32,812 nucleotides of DNA from the NCBI GenBank assembly GCA_014190515.1, contig BJGN01000021.1, positions 1 through 32,812 of the forward strand, read 5' to 3'. The stretch's first letter is position 1, and each line of letters starts with the position of its first letter. Made by a program: the position numbers and the translations under genes. This stretch comes from Bacteroidota bacterium. Lineage in GTDB: Bacteria; Bacteroidota; Bacteroidia; Chitinophagales; Saprospiraceae. The notes under the pieces are model-generated. The model had not been told where the DNA came from and did not search any database. It saw nothing but the letters and a program-made list of their open reading frames with translations. Positions 8,872 to 17,858 of the stretch are shown here, in pieces.

Positions 8872-11316
8872 TTAATTAAGAATTTTTACTAAAATTTCAA
8901 CTCTTCGCTCAACAGAAGCTACCAGGCTGAAAACAGAATTCCTCTTATCCATCGGATTATCCGACACCTGCTTTTTTGATTTATTCTCACCGTAAGCAGA
9001 AGTAATAAACTTCAATTGTCCATTTTTAACAGACTCAGCTAATTTGCCCTGATTACTTTGCAGCAGATAATTTTGTATGGTTTTAATACGTCGATCGCTC
9101 AATAATTTATTAGAAGAGGCACTTCCCAATGGACTGGCAAATCCACTTAAGGTGATTTCCAGCTTCTTACCATCACCTAACTTTGCCACAATGGCTTTTG
9201 ACAAATATTCAAGACTTACCGTACCCATTTTCACTTCCCTGTTAAAGAACAAATCATACTGTTCATTTAAAATAAATTTCTCATCTTCGGGAAGTACCTT
9301 TGTAAAATTAGAAATAAAAGATTCCTTTTGATTAAAGTAGGTATTTGAAAGTTCTACATAATTCTCTGTCCCCTTTATCTTCATTTCCTTCGCCTTTGGT
9401 ATGTCATTATCAAAATATAAGGCAACAGGCGTAGATAAAGGTGGCTTAAGATAGACTTCAATGGTTATTTTTTTACCTAAACCCTTTACATCACTAAAAG
9501 TAAAACTTATGTCCTTTTCAACTGATTCATAATTATCTTTACTTGCTACCAATTTATATTTATGATTCTGAATAACTGAGAAAGTAAAGGAATTACCCTT
9601 CTCATTCGTTTGAATATTGTCCACAGAATTCTTTGTGTCTATCCATTTTAAAAGATTAACTGTTGTACCATTTAGTGCTTCCTTTGTTCTGTCATCAAAG
9701 GTTAAAACCTGGAGTTCTATCACAGTAGGATTTAAATAAACCTCAATAACCACCGTATCTCCTGTAAATGGATATCCCGCAATATTTAGTTCTCCCTGAT
9801 AAGAGTCAAAACCATCACTTTGGACTCCTACGGCATAATTTTCAGAAGAATTCCAAGAAAAATATGGCCAGTTGCCGTAAGAAACATCCACTTTTTCTGT
9901 TGTTCCAGAAGTAAGGCTTTGAACGGAAAGATTAGCCTCTCTGATTGTAGAAGAATCACTTGCATTACGAGCTAAAATTTTAACTTTTCTCAATGGCATT
10001 TCCCAGCTAACCAGGTTATAACAGCAAGCGTCAGGAACTTCCGTGGTACACGAACTTCCTTTTTCACCACGAACGGTTAACCAACCATTAGTTCCCTTTT
10101 CACTGAGGGAGAAAAATAAATCATCAGAAGAGGCATTCATCTGTACACCCATATTCATTGGGTTGGTCCAGCCATTTAAAGTTGGCGAAGAAGCGTAAAC
10201 ATCATAACCTCCAAAAGTAAATCTGCCCTGTGTGCTAAAATAAAGCCGTTGGGTTGTTGAATGAAAGAATGGCGTAATATCTTCTTCAGACGTATTCAGC
10301 GTTACCAAATTTTCTGGTACATCCACCTCACCATTTTCTAACACTGCGGCGCGATATAAATCATCTTTACCCTTACCACCGGGTCTGTTGGAAGAAAAAT
10401 ATAACCATAATTTTCCGTTATTATCTTTTCCAACCGCAGGATGCTGTGTTGAAAATCCACTGACATTAGCGGAAATTTTTAAAGGTTCCCCTATGCCACC
10501 ATTCTCATTATATTTTCTAAAAAAAATATCACACCGAACCTCCATTAAATTTACTTTATCACACAAACAATAGTATAAACCAGTATTTTCAGGAAGGAAA
10601 GTAACGCCAGAAATTAATTTATTGGGTACTGCCAATTGAGGCAACCAATTGGTATCGCCCTGACTATTCATTAACCTTAAATTTGAAACAAAAGCAATGC
10701 TGTCTTTATTTGAGGTTACTCTGTCATTTTCAGAAAATTTGGCATAAACAAAATCATTTTTATAAGCAACGGCACCAAATTCCGCTTCCAAACAATCATT
10801 AGAGGTAGATATTTTTTTGGTTTGTCCAGGAACATTTGTATAATTAGCGTATTCCTTTATGATCCGGCTGCAACTACCTTCCATCATTAACGCTTTATTT
10901 TTTAAAGGATCTCCCTCTTTAGCTTTTCTAAAATAGGATTGAAGGTTCTTTTGTGCACTATTATAATCTGCTAACCTCACATAAATCCATGCTGAATAAA
11001 AATAATTTTCAGCGGTAATCACAGAATCTGGAAAACGAAGAACCTTGTCGTAAATGGATCTGGCTGTTTGCAACCCTTGCATATTCCGTGCAGATTCGGC
11101 CATTTTCACCCATATATCCACCCTGGTAGAATCATAATTTGTTGCTGCCTGATAAAAATTAAAAGCTGTTCGATAGTCCTTTTCTACATAGAAGGACTGG
11201 TCAGCTGCTTTCAACCAGTTTTCTAATTTTTGACCAAAGGAATTAATTTGAAAAGTGCCTATCAATAAAAAGCTAAATAGCAGCTTATAAAAGGTATGAG
11301 TATTAAAATTTCGCAT
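8872..11316 (-). CDS. OmpA-family protein with TPR, PD40 and carboxypeptidase-regulatory-like domains (T9SS adhesin partner)
   Basis: An 814-residue envelope protein. The signal peptide ends about residue 28 (SFGQ). TPR-like helices cover about 30-130 (FNFYQAATNYDSTRVDIWVKMA). PD40/beta-propeller blades cover about 185-430, with LYFSSNRPGGKGKDDLY and YFSTQGRFTFGGYDVYA. Two carboxypeptidase-regulatory-like folds follow (about 450-640), then a C-terminal OmpA domain (668-814) with GFASPLGSASSNKLLSDRRI. The usual GHTD of OmpA is replaced by GFAS, a variant I associate with T9SS-linked OmpA proteins. This architecture matches PorE-like periplasmic proteins that tether T9SS cargo or anchors to peptidoglycan. 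It sits between the PorP/SprF-like gene (55 bp upstream) and the adhesin (8 bp downstream), so it very likely serves the same surface complex. Confidence 0.85.
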   Translation of the reverse strand: MRNFNTHTFYKLLFSFLLIGTFQINSFGQKLENWLKAADQSFYVEKDYRTAFNFYQAATNYDSTRVDIWVKMAESARNMQGLQTARSIYDKVLRFPDSVITAENYFYSAWIYVRLADYNSAQKNLQSYFRKAKEGDPLKNKALMMEGSCSRIIKEYANYTNVPGQTKKISTSNDCLEAEFGAVAYKNDFVYAKFSENDRVTSNKDSIAFVSNLRLMNSQGDTNWLPQLAVPNKLISGVTFLPENTGLYYCLCDKVNLMEVRCDIFFRKYNENGGIGEPLKISANVSGFSTQHPAVGKDNNGKLWLYFSSNRPGGKGKDDLYRAAVLENGEVDVPENLVTLNTSEEDITPFFHSTTQRLYFSTQGRFTFGGYDVYASSPTLNGWTNPMNMGVQMNASSDDLFFSLSEKGTNGWLTVRGEKGSSCTTEVPDACCYNLVSWEMPLRKVKILARNASDSSTIREANLSVQSLTSGTTEKVDVSYGNWPYFSWNSSENYAVGVQSDGFDSYQGELNIAGYPFTGDTVVIEVYLNPTVIELQVLTFDDRTKEALNGTTVNLLKWIDTKNSVDNIQTNEKGNSFTFSVIQNHKYKLVASKDNYESVEKDISFTFSDVKGLGKKITIEVYLKPPLSTPVALYFDNDIPKAKEMKIKGTENYVELSNTYFNQKESFISNFTKVLPEDEKFILNEQYDLFFNREVKMGTVSLEYLSKAIVAKLGDGKKLEITLSGFASPLGSASSNKLLSDRRIKTIQNYLLQSNQGKLAESVKNGQLKFITSAYGENKSKKQVSDNPMDKRNSVFSLVASVERRVEILVKILN

Positions 11317-11371
11317 TATTGGTAATTTTTTACATCTGTATTAAACAGATTAGGAAAATAAATTCTTTACA

Positions 11372-12445
11372 TCAAATCAATGGACAAACCCTTACCGTTT
11401 TGAAACGAGGTATTTTCTTGATTATATAATGCACAAAAATTTCAGGATCTGCCTGACCCGTTGGCAAAACGCCTGTCTTTGTTAAATTAATATCATAGCT
11501 AAATCCGGCTCTGACATTACGATATAGCATTTCAATAGACGGGGCAATCCTATTACCTATTTCCCGTTGTTGATAGTTAACATTTAAGTCAATGGCAAAG
11601 GTATTTCCTGGGTTCTTATCTAAATAAACGCGAAATCCAGCGCTAGCCATCCACTCATTATAAGCTGCCTGTGCTACATAAATAAGATTTGAAGTAAGAT
11701 CAATATTATTTGAAACCTGTAAAACACCCATTACATAAGGATTTAATCGCATGGGAATTTTTGACACAGCGTCAGGAAAGAAACTGGTATTTGGTGAAAA
11801 TAAATGATGAACACCTACGCCAATATCTAACTTACTTCTTTTATTCAAAAGATCAACTAATTGTCCCTTTTGATCTGCCTGGATTCTAATATTTGCTCCC
11901 ATTCCAGCATCTAAAAATATTTTCGATAAATCCCAAAGTCCTTCTCCATTCGGAGCAGAAGCATTCACACCATTAATGGATGGGTCATATTGACGGTCAA
12001 ATAACAATGCACCGGGGTCAAAACCTCTTTGATTTCCACTAAGGTTAAATCCAATAGTACCAAAAACTTTTGGGCTGAATTTTTTTGTGTACCCCCCACC
12101 TACAAATATCCCTGTTTGTTGTAAACGTGAATCTCCCGCCAAATCATAGGTTAACCCACCATTTAATGACCAGAATTTATCATCTTCCAAGTAGGAAGGT
12201 AATTTAGTATCAAAGGAAAGCGTTACCGTTTTGTAATCAACAGGAATTTCCCTCCATTGATTTCTGGCCTGAAACATCAATCTCGTATCACCATTGAACA
12301 CACCTGATAAACCAGGTGAAACTTGCAAAGGGTTTCTAAAAAATTGAGTGAAATGGATATCTTGAGCAATTACCTTTACAGATAAAAACATCAAAAACCA
12401 AAACAAGGAAAATAATTTTGAATTCTTTTTGTAAATTTTCATCAT
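11372..12445 (-). CDS. PorP/SprF-family outer-membrane protein
   Basis: A 357-residue outer-membrane barrel. The signal peptide ends at VIAQ (residue 28). The mature N-terminus DIHFTQFFRNPLQVSPGLSG, followed by FNGDTRLMFQARNQW, is the PorP/SprF signature (DiHFSQFy..PL..NPA..G.f.Gd.R....YrnQW). The alternating amphipathic strands and SAGFRVYL/IAPSIEMLYRNVRAGFSYDINL near the C-terminus fit a beta-barrel. Known family role: PorP/SprF proteins hold type B-sorted T9SS adhesins at the cell surface. As first gene of this locus it is well placed to anchor one or both adhesins downstream. ATG at 12445 was chosen because it places the signal peptide correctly; the second ATG directly after it would serve equally. 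Confidence 0.9.
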   Translation of the reverse strand: MMKIYKKNSKLFSLFWFLMFLSVKVIAQDIHFTQFFRNPLQVSPGLSGVFNGDTRLMFQARNQWREIPVDYKTVTLSFDTKLPSYLEDDKFWSLNGGLTYDLAGDSRLQQTGIFVGGGYTKKFSPKVFGTIGFNLSGNQRGFDPGALLFDRQYDPSINGVNASAPNGEGLWDLSKIFLDAGMGANIRIQADQKGQLVDLLNKRSKLDIGVGVHHLFSPNTSFFPDAVSKIPMRLNPYVMGVLQVSNNIDLTSNLIYVAQAAYNEWMASAGFRVYLDKNPGNTFAIDLNVNYQQREIGNRIAPSIEMLYRNVRAGFSYDINLTKTGVLPTGQADPEIFVHYIIKKIPRFKTVRVCPLI

Positions 12446-12530
12446 GGAGTAAATATTAGTATGTTACAGCAAATAAAGCAAGTGTAAAATACAAATTTTA
12501 AATCTAATTTAAAAATAAAAAAAACGATCT

Positions 12531-12538
12531 CAAACATA
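12531..12538 (-). promoter_or_regulatory. Candidate promoter -7 box for the PorP-OmpA-adhesin operon
   Basis: TATGTTTG on the minus strand fits TAnnTTTG exactly and lies 86 bp upstream of the ATG at 12445. No good -33 TTTG was found at the expected distance, so support is moderate. Confidence 0.4.
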
Positions 12539-12549
12539 TATAAATAAAT

Positions 12550-12563
12550 CGCTATATTTAGCG
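12550..12563. promoter_or_regulatory. Inverted repeat in a divergent promoter region
   Basis: CGCTA-TATT-TAGCG is a near-palindrome in the 159-bp divergent region between the PorP-led operon and the beta-helix gene. It contains TATATTTA (12553-12560), one mismatch from a plus-strand -7 box, and lies just upstream of the minus-strand -7 box. It could be an operator shared by both directions; this is inferred from position only. Confidence 0.3.
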
Positions 12564-12604
12564 TTGATAGAATATTGTCATTTAATCAACATAGCTTAGG
12601 ATCA

Positions 12605-13642
12605 ATGAAGATAATAACTAATAAACTATTCTTTCTCTGTGCATTATTCTTCATTTTGGAAGGAAATGCGAAGACTATATTTGTAAAAACGGATGGGAAA
12701 GGGAACGGGGAAAGTTGGGAAAATGCCCTATCTAACCTTCAACTTGCTATTGACATTGCAACGGAATCAGACCAAATTTGGGTAAAAACAGGTATTTATT
12801 ATCCAACAAAAACTAATAATAGGCAAATTCCATTTTTAATTGATAAATCAGTAAAAATTTTTGGAGGTTTTTCAGGCAGTGAAAAGGCATTGAAAGAAAG
12901 AGATTTCGAACAATTTCAAACCATAATTTCTGGAGAAATAGGCGATAAAACCACGCTCCTGGACAACTCGCACAATATTTTTTTAATTGATATTGAAAAG
13001 GGAGATATTATTTTAGACGGTATTACAATACAACGTGGAATGGCAAATATTTCATCCAATGCCTCTAATAGAAAAGCGTCGGGAGCGGGAATATTTTATA
13101 TCAGCAGTGGCAATAAAAGTAGTCTCTGGGTATCTAATTGTTTGTTTATTGATAATCAAGCTCTTTACGGAGGTGCCATTTCTGCCTTCACTATAGAGGG
13201 AGGCGATGGGACTATTCACATAGAAAATTGTGCTTTTCATAATAATATAGCCGAAATTGAAGGTGGGGCTATTTACCATCTTGCATCAAAAGGCAGTAAA
13301 GATTTATTAGAAATTCAACACACCACTTTTACTCAAAATATCGCCACCTTTGGTGGAGCCATTTACCACAAAGCGGATAAAGGATCAATCTCATCCACAC
13401 GGGTTAGTTTTTCAGATTTTACTGCCAATATTGCCTACGTAAGAGGTTCTTGTATTTATAATCAGATAGACGATGATGAATCAGGAAGTCCCTTATTTAT
13501 AGATTGTAGTTTTTTTGAGAACAAGGAAACGGTTGGTAATGCTATCGGTGATTCCAATAACATTCAAAAAAGCCAAAATAATGCTGACCGTATGATCATT
13601 AGACCGACGCTACGCCCCATTTTAAAAAGGAAGATTCCCTAA
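12605..13642 (+). CDS. Secreted right-handed beta-helix protein with PMP-like GGAI repeats
   Basis: The better start is ATG 12605, giving 345 residues and a clean signal peptide (KIITNKLFFLCALFFILEGNAK); the ORF also opens 30 bp earlier at an ATG with a poor N-terminus. The mature protein begins TIFVKTDGKGNGESWENALSNLQLAID, the standard entry to a parallel beta-helix of the 'choice-of-anchor'/PMP type. It then shows repeats of about 45-50 residues: FIDNQALYGGAISAF, FHNNIAEIEGGAIYH, FTQNIATFGGAIYHK, FTANIAYVRGSCIYN. Such proteins usually end in a T9SS sorting domain, but none is visible; the C-terminus is a basic tail that overlaps the convergent racemase-like gene by 21 bp. It may be C-terminally truncated. 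Role unknown, probably carbohydrate or surface binding. Confidence 0.75.
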   Translation: MKIITNKLFFLCALFFILEGNAKTIFVKTDGKGNGESWENALSNLQLAIDIATESDQIWVKTGIYYPTKTNNRQIPFLIDKSVKIFGGFSGSEKALKERDFEQFQTIISGEIGDKTTLLDNSHNIFLIDIEKGDIILDGITIQRGMANISSNASNRKASGAGIFYISSGNKSSLWVSNCLFIDNQALYGGAISAFTIEGGDGTIHIENCAFHNNIAEIEGGAIYHLASKGSKDLLEIQHTTFTQNIATFGGAIYHKADKGSISSTRVSFSDFTANIAYVRGSCIYNQIDDDESGSPLFIDCSFFENKETVGNAIGDSNNIQKSQNNADRMIIRPTLRPILKRKIP

Positions 13643-14578
13643 ATCTACATTCCCTCCTGTGAGTATTACTCCTACCTTTTTCCCTCTAAAGGTTTCCTTA
13701 TTGGCCAGTATGGCGGCCAAAGGTACTGCGCAGGAAGGTTCAATGATAATTTTCATTCTCTCCCATATTAATCTCATGGCCTGAACAATTTCCTCCTCTT
13801 CTGCGGTAAAAATATCGGTAACATGCCTTTTTATAATATCGAGCGTTAAAGGTCCCAGGGTTGTTCGTAAGCCGTCTGCAATGGTATCAGTCCTTTCATT
13901 TTGTTCAATATGCCCACTTCTGAGAGACCTAAGAGCATCATCCACCCTTTGTGGTTCAGCCCCTAAAACCATAATTTCAGGATTAATATAATGTGTGGCC
14001 AGTGAGGTTCCGCTCAACAATCCACCGCCGCCAACAGGAGCTACCACAATATCTAACTGAGGAAAATCTTCTAATAACTCTAAAGTAGCGGTTGACTGCC
14101 CGGCAATCACATCATAATTATCATAAGGGTGAATAAAATGAGCCCCTGTTTTTCTTACTACATCCGCCAAGGTACTTTCTCTTGCCATTTGATTTGGTTC
14201 ACAGAAAATGATTTCTGCTCCATAAGCGCGCGTTCCTTCCACTTTTATTTTAGGAGCATTATTGGGCATAACGATATAAGCGGGAATACCTAAAAATTGA
14301 GCAGCTTTAGCTACGGCCTGAGCATGATTTCCCGATGAATGCGTAGCAATTCCAAAATTTTTAACCTCGCCTTGTAATCTCAAAGAAGCGCTCGCTGCAC
14401 CTCTCATTTTAAAGGCACCTATTTTTTGGAAATTTTCACATTTAAAATAAATAGAACAACCAGCCATACCATTTAAATATTGGTTTGTCAGCACAGGTGT
14501 TCTATGAATCATCGATTTGATGGCGTCTTGGGTCAGCCTTAAATCAGATAATGTGGGAATATTTGAAAGTGATTTCAT
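13622..14578 (-). CDS. PLP-dependent serine racemase / threonine (serine) dehydratase-like enzyme
   Basis: A 318-residue fold-type II PLP enzyme without an ACT regulatory domain. The Schiff-base Lys is Lys57 in KCENFQKIGAFKMRGA. SSGNHAQ (81-87) binds the substrate carboxylate, the glycine loop VGGGGLLSG (182-190) binds the PLP phosphate, and ILTGGNVD near the end is the cofactor N1 region. The sequence THSSGNHAQA, with Ser at the position used as second catalytic base in serine racemases, favours serine racemase over biosynthetic threonine deaminase, which has AAGNHAQG and an ACT tail. Both racemization and alpha,beta-elimination of Ser/Thr are possible. It starts 9 bp after the stop of the DD-carboxypeptidase gene, so the two are probably co-transcribed. 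Confidence 0.85.
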   Translation of the reverse strand: MKSLSNIPTLSDLRLTQDAIKSMIHRTPVLTNQYLNGMAGCSIYFKCENFQKIGAFKMRGAASASLRLQGEVKNFGIATHSSGNHAQAVAKAAQFLGIPAYIVMPNNAPKIKVEGTRAYGAEIIFCEPNQMARESTLADVVRKTGAHFIHPYDNYDVIAGQSTATLELLEDFPQLDIVVAPVGGGGLLSGTSLATHYINPEIMVLGAEPQRVDDALRSLRSGHIEQNERTDTIADGLRTTLGPLTLDIIKRHVTDIFTAEEEEIVQAMRLIWERMKIIIEPSCAVPLAAILANKETFRGKKVGVILTGGNVDLGNLPF

Positions 14579-14587
14579 TTCTTATAT

Positions 14588-15919
14588 TTAAAAGTTATCT
14601 CTCAGAAAGGTTAATACCTTATTCATCTCATTTTTAACCACGGCACTCCCTTCTACAAAATGATTATTCATAAAACTAAATACTAAAGTATTACCTTTAT
14701 TTGTTACCACATATCCGCTGAGGCAATGGTTATTAGATAGTGATCCAGTTTTAGCAAAAACAAAAGGCTTTCCCTTACCTTTGTAAGAACCTGAGATGGT
14801 ACCCGATACCCCACCTGCGGGCAGTAAGCTAAAAAGTCTTTCTTGTGGCATCATTTTAAGTAACTTTTTTAAAATAAAAACCATATCCATCGGTGAAAAA
14901 AGATTGTACCTTGAAAGACCTGAGCCGTCTGCCCAAACTGGTTTTTGCGGCCAATCAGTAACTAAAGAATCTCTAGCATACCCAATAAATTTTTCTGGAT
15001 CGAGATAACCAAACTGTTTATCTGAACATAATATCAATAATTGTTCTCCTATAAAATTATCACTTTCCTGTAAAAAAAATCGATAAAGGGTATCTGGAAT
15101 GGGGACTTTATAATTTATAAAAGAAACGTTTTCCTCATTTAGTTTTATTTGAGAAACAGGTTGCTGAATATCCTCTCTAAAAACACCTAACACTGTTTCT
15201 ACATCGGTGCGAAATGGAATGAGTAAACTAAAAGTAGTATCAAAAGCTACTTTATTGGCATAAAATTTATTTTCAAATTCATCTCTGTATATTTTGGGTT
15301 TTTTACCCTTATCTGAATCATCGAAAGTTAAATGATCCAACCAAAAACCGGGTGTGGTCAACCACTTACCCACGCTATCTTTTTTAAATTGCACATAATT
15401 TCCATGTATAGGAATGGAGCTTCTTTCAACCTGGTAATAATAGGGATAATCTGCCCACGACCATCCTGAACCAAACCGATTCCCTTTCCAATTATCAAAA
15501 GAGAGCTTTACCGGCAGATTTGATTCTTTCCATGGCTCTGGTTGTTCCACTGACAAAAAAGCCGGGTGCCGCCACATTGGATTTCCCGTCCCCTGTATTA
15601 CAAGTTGTCCCTCTTTTTCAGCTACTCGCCAAACATTCAAACTATCTCCTAATACCTTTAACGCAGCGTAAAGGGTAACTAATTTAACATTAGAGGCGGG
15701 TGTAAAATGTTTGTCTGCCTCTCTTTTTAATAATATTTCCCCCGATTCTGCATCTTCAATCATTAATCCACTAAAATGCTGATTAAATACTGCAGAATTA
15801 TGAACCAGATTATCTAATTCTTTTACCTGCTTTTTATGTGCTTTTTGGCCTGAAACGGAAGCAACAAATAAAAAAGAAATAACTATAATCCCTAAAAAAG
15901 AAACATAGATTTTTGTCAT
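14588..15919 (-). CDS. dacB: D-alanyl-D-alanine carboxypeptidase/endopeptidase, PBP4 (S13) family
   Basis: A 443-residue periplasmic penicillin-binding protein that trims or cleaves peptidoglycan peptides. The signal peptide ends at SGQ (25). The three serine-penicilloyl motifs are present: SxxK at Ser76-Lys79 (PASNVK), SDN at 286-288 (QESDNFIGEQLL) and KTG at 390-392 (FAKTGSLSNN). DGSGLSRYNLFSP (331-343) is the S13 family signature, and TGNPMW (111-116) and related blocks fit the inserted PBP4 domain. Length is normal for the family. It leads a two-gene minus-strand operon with the racemase-like gene and is divergent from the serine hydrolase gene at 16015. Confidence 0.92.
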   Translation of the reverse strand: MTKIYVSFLGIIVISFLFVASVSGQKAHKKQVKELDNLVHNSAVFNQHFSGLMIEDAESGEILLKREADKHFTPASNVKLVTLYAALKVLGDSLNVWRVAEKEGQLVIQGTGNPMWRHPAFLSVEQPEPWKESNLPVKLSFDNWKGNRFGSGWSWADYPYYYQVERSSIPIHGNYVQFKKDSVGKWLTTPGFWLDHLTFDDSDKGKKPKIYRDEFENKFYANKVAFDTTFSLLIPFRTDVETVLGVFREDIQQPVSQIKLNEENVSFINYKVPIPDTLYRFFLQESDNFIGEQLLILCSDKQFGYLDPEKFIGYARDSLVTDWPQKPVWADGSGLSRYNLFSPMDMVFILKKLLKMMPQERLFSLLPAGGVSGTISGSYKGKGKPFVFAKTGSLSNNHCLSGYVVTNKGNTLVFSFMNNHFVEGSAVVKNEMNKVLTFLRDNF

Positions 15920-16014
15920 TGCGATATATTTTTTCTAAAAAATTGATTTGAAAGGGTTACAAATCCTTACTAATTCGTACTTTTCAGCTAAGTTAAAAAA
16001 AAATACCCTTGAAA

Positions 16015-17856
16015 ATGTCATTCCTCAAATACACCTCCATCATTTTTCTGTCATTGATCGTTTCAAACGTTGTGTTTGGTCAGATAAACAACCACGATTC
16101 TTATCAGTTTGCCCTACAACAAATAAGATTGACTTCTACTGAAAAATCAATTATTCCATTTAAAAAACTGGAGCAATTATCTATAACACACCTTGTATTG
16201 GGCACTCCTAAAGTTCAAACCAACGTTTTTAGTGAGCAATTAGATAAATATACCTCTGTAAATCATTACCAGCTACCTTTTCAAGACGATTTTAAAAATC
16301 TTGAAAACTGGTTAAAATCCAGAAAATCTGCAGGTGATAATGCCTTTATTATCGAAATCTGGACTGATGAAGATTTTAAATCAGATAAATTAAATCAAGT
16401 AAAAACATTATTTGAAGGCATTCCTGTAGTTCTTGTAAACTTTGAGTCAAAATATTTTGACCGTAAGGACGATACTGGAAATGTTTTAAAATTTGACATT
16501 CAATCCCTTTCCGGTTACTGGCACCAATCTTTAGCGGCACAACTTATTTTTGGAGGCGTAAGTATAGAAGATGGTAAGGAATCAAAAGGCGTCCGACTTG
16601 GATATTCACCCATCGCCAGTGTTGGGATGAATTCGAATATCCTACATGACAGCATTAAATCTATCATAGAACAAGGTATTGCAGCTAAAGCATTTCCTGG
16701 TGCTCAGGTGCTTGTGGCAAGAAAGGGGAAAATTGTTTATCATGAGGCATTCGGCAAACACACTTATGAAGGGGAACAAAATCTATCTACCAATGATATT
16801 TACGATATGGCCTCTGTTACTAAAGTTAGTAGCGGCCTTGCGGCGTTAATGAAGTGGTATGGTGAAGACAAATTAAATTTAGATGCTCCATTAAGCACTT
16901 ATTTGCCGGAAGCAAAAGGAACCAATAAAGCGAATTTAAAGATGAGGGATATACTCACTCATCAAGCCAGATTAAGGGCCTGGATTCCCTTTTGGAAAGG
17001 TACTTTGGTGGGAAATAGCAGAAACCCATGGCAAAAAAACTGGAACAATAATCGAAATAATGATTACAGATTCAAGCCAAAAACATTCAAGTTACAAGCA
17101 TCAAAAAATTATTCAATTGAAGTTCCTGGTGGCTTATGGTTACACAAAAATTATCCAGATAAAATGGCCTCGTATATTTTTAAGTCGCCCCTAAATGCTA
17201 AACCTGGCTATGTTTATTCCGATTTCTTTTTCATACTCATGCCCAGGTTGGTTAAAGCGCAGACGGGGCAAGAATTTGAAAGCTATATTAAAACGCAGTT
17301 TTACAAACCATTGGGCGCTAACACCTTAACATGGAACCCATTGCGTTTTTTTGATACCACTCGAATGGTGCCTACTGAAAGAGACACATTTTTTAGAATG
17401 ACCCTCTTACAAGGTAAGGTACACGACGAAGGTGCCGGCATGTTAAATGGTATTTCGGGTCATGCCGGATTATTTGGCTCCGCCAATGACTTAGCTAAAT
17501 TAATGCAGTTATATCTTAATAAAGGCATTTATGGTGGAGAAAGACTCATCGGGGAAAAAGCTTTTGATGAGTTTACCCGCTGTCAATTCTGCCCTGATAA
17601 TTATCGGGGTATAGGTTTTGACAAACCATTGGTCCAATACATTCCCGGTAAAAGTTCCATAGCCAAAGATGCTTCTCCAGAAAGCTACGGTCATAGCGGT
17701 TATACAGGTACCTTTGTTTGGATAGACCCCAAAGAAGAGCTTATTTACATTTTCTTATCCAACCGAGTGTATCCTACCAGAGAAAGCAGGGCCATTTACG
17801 ATTTGAATATTAGACCGCGCATCCAACAATCTATTTATGACGCATTGAAAAATTAA
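16015..17856 (+). CDS. Serine hydrolase (beta-lactamase/class C fold) with a GH3 C-terminal-like N-terminal domain
   Basis: The start is best placed at ATG 16015 (613 aa); the ORF can open at TTG 16009 two codons earlier. The signal peptide ends at VFGQ. About residues 28-200 resemble the C-terminal domain of GH3 N-acetylglucosaminidases (KSIIPFKKLEQLSITHLVLG, then QSLAAQLIFGGV). From about 205 a class C beta-lactamase-type domain follows, with SVTK (Ser267-Lys270), YSD (401-403) and HSG (560-562). Known Bacteroidota homologues are GH3-beta-lactamase fusions of about 1000 residues; here the catalytic GH3 TIM barrel is absent. The hydrolase part should act on peptidoglycan or related esters/amides in the periplasm, which fits the divergent DD-carboxypeptidase neighbour. 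Substrate is not shown by sequence. Confidence 0.85.
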   Translation: MSFLKYTSIIFLSLIVSNVVFGQINNHDSYQFALQQIRLTSTEKSIIPFKKLEQLSITHLVLGTPKVQTNVFSEQLDKYTSVNHYQLPFQDDFKNLENWLKSRKSAGDNAFIIEIWTDEDFKSDKLNQVKTLFEGIPVVLVNFESKYFDRKDDTGNVLKFDIQSLSGYWHQSLAAQLIFGGVSIEDGKESKGVRLGYSPIASVGMNSNILHDSIKSIIEQGIAAKAFPGAQVLVARKGKIVYHEAFGKHTYEGEQNLSTNDIYDMASVTKVSSGLAALMKWYGEDKLNLDAPLSTYLPEAKGTNKANLKMRDILTHQARLRAWIPFWKGTLVGNSRNPWQKNWNNNRNNDYRFKPKTFKLQASKNYSIEVPGGLWLHKNYPDKMASYIFKSPLNAKPGYVYSDFFFILMPRLVKAQTGQEFESYIKTQFYKPLGANTLTWNPLRFFDTTRMVPTERDTFFRMTLLQGKVHDEGAGMLNGISGHAGLFGSANDLAKLMQLYLNKGIYGGERLIGEKAFDEFTRCQFCPDNYRGIGFDKPLVQYIPGKSSIAKDASPESYGHSGYTGTFVWIDPKEELIYIFLSNRVYPTRESRAIYDLNIRPRIQQSIYDALKN

Positions 17857-17858
17857 GA

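Noticed and set aside
12575-12604. Upstream ATG for the beta-helix protein
   Set aside because: The first ten residues would precede and spoil the signal peptide; ATG 12605 gives a standard N-terminus.
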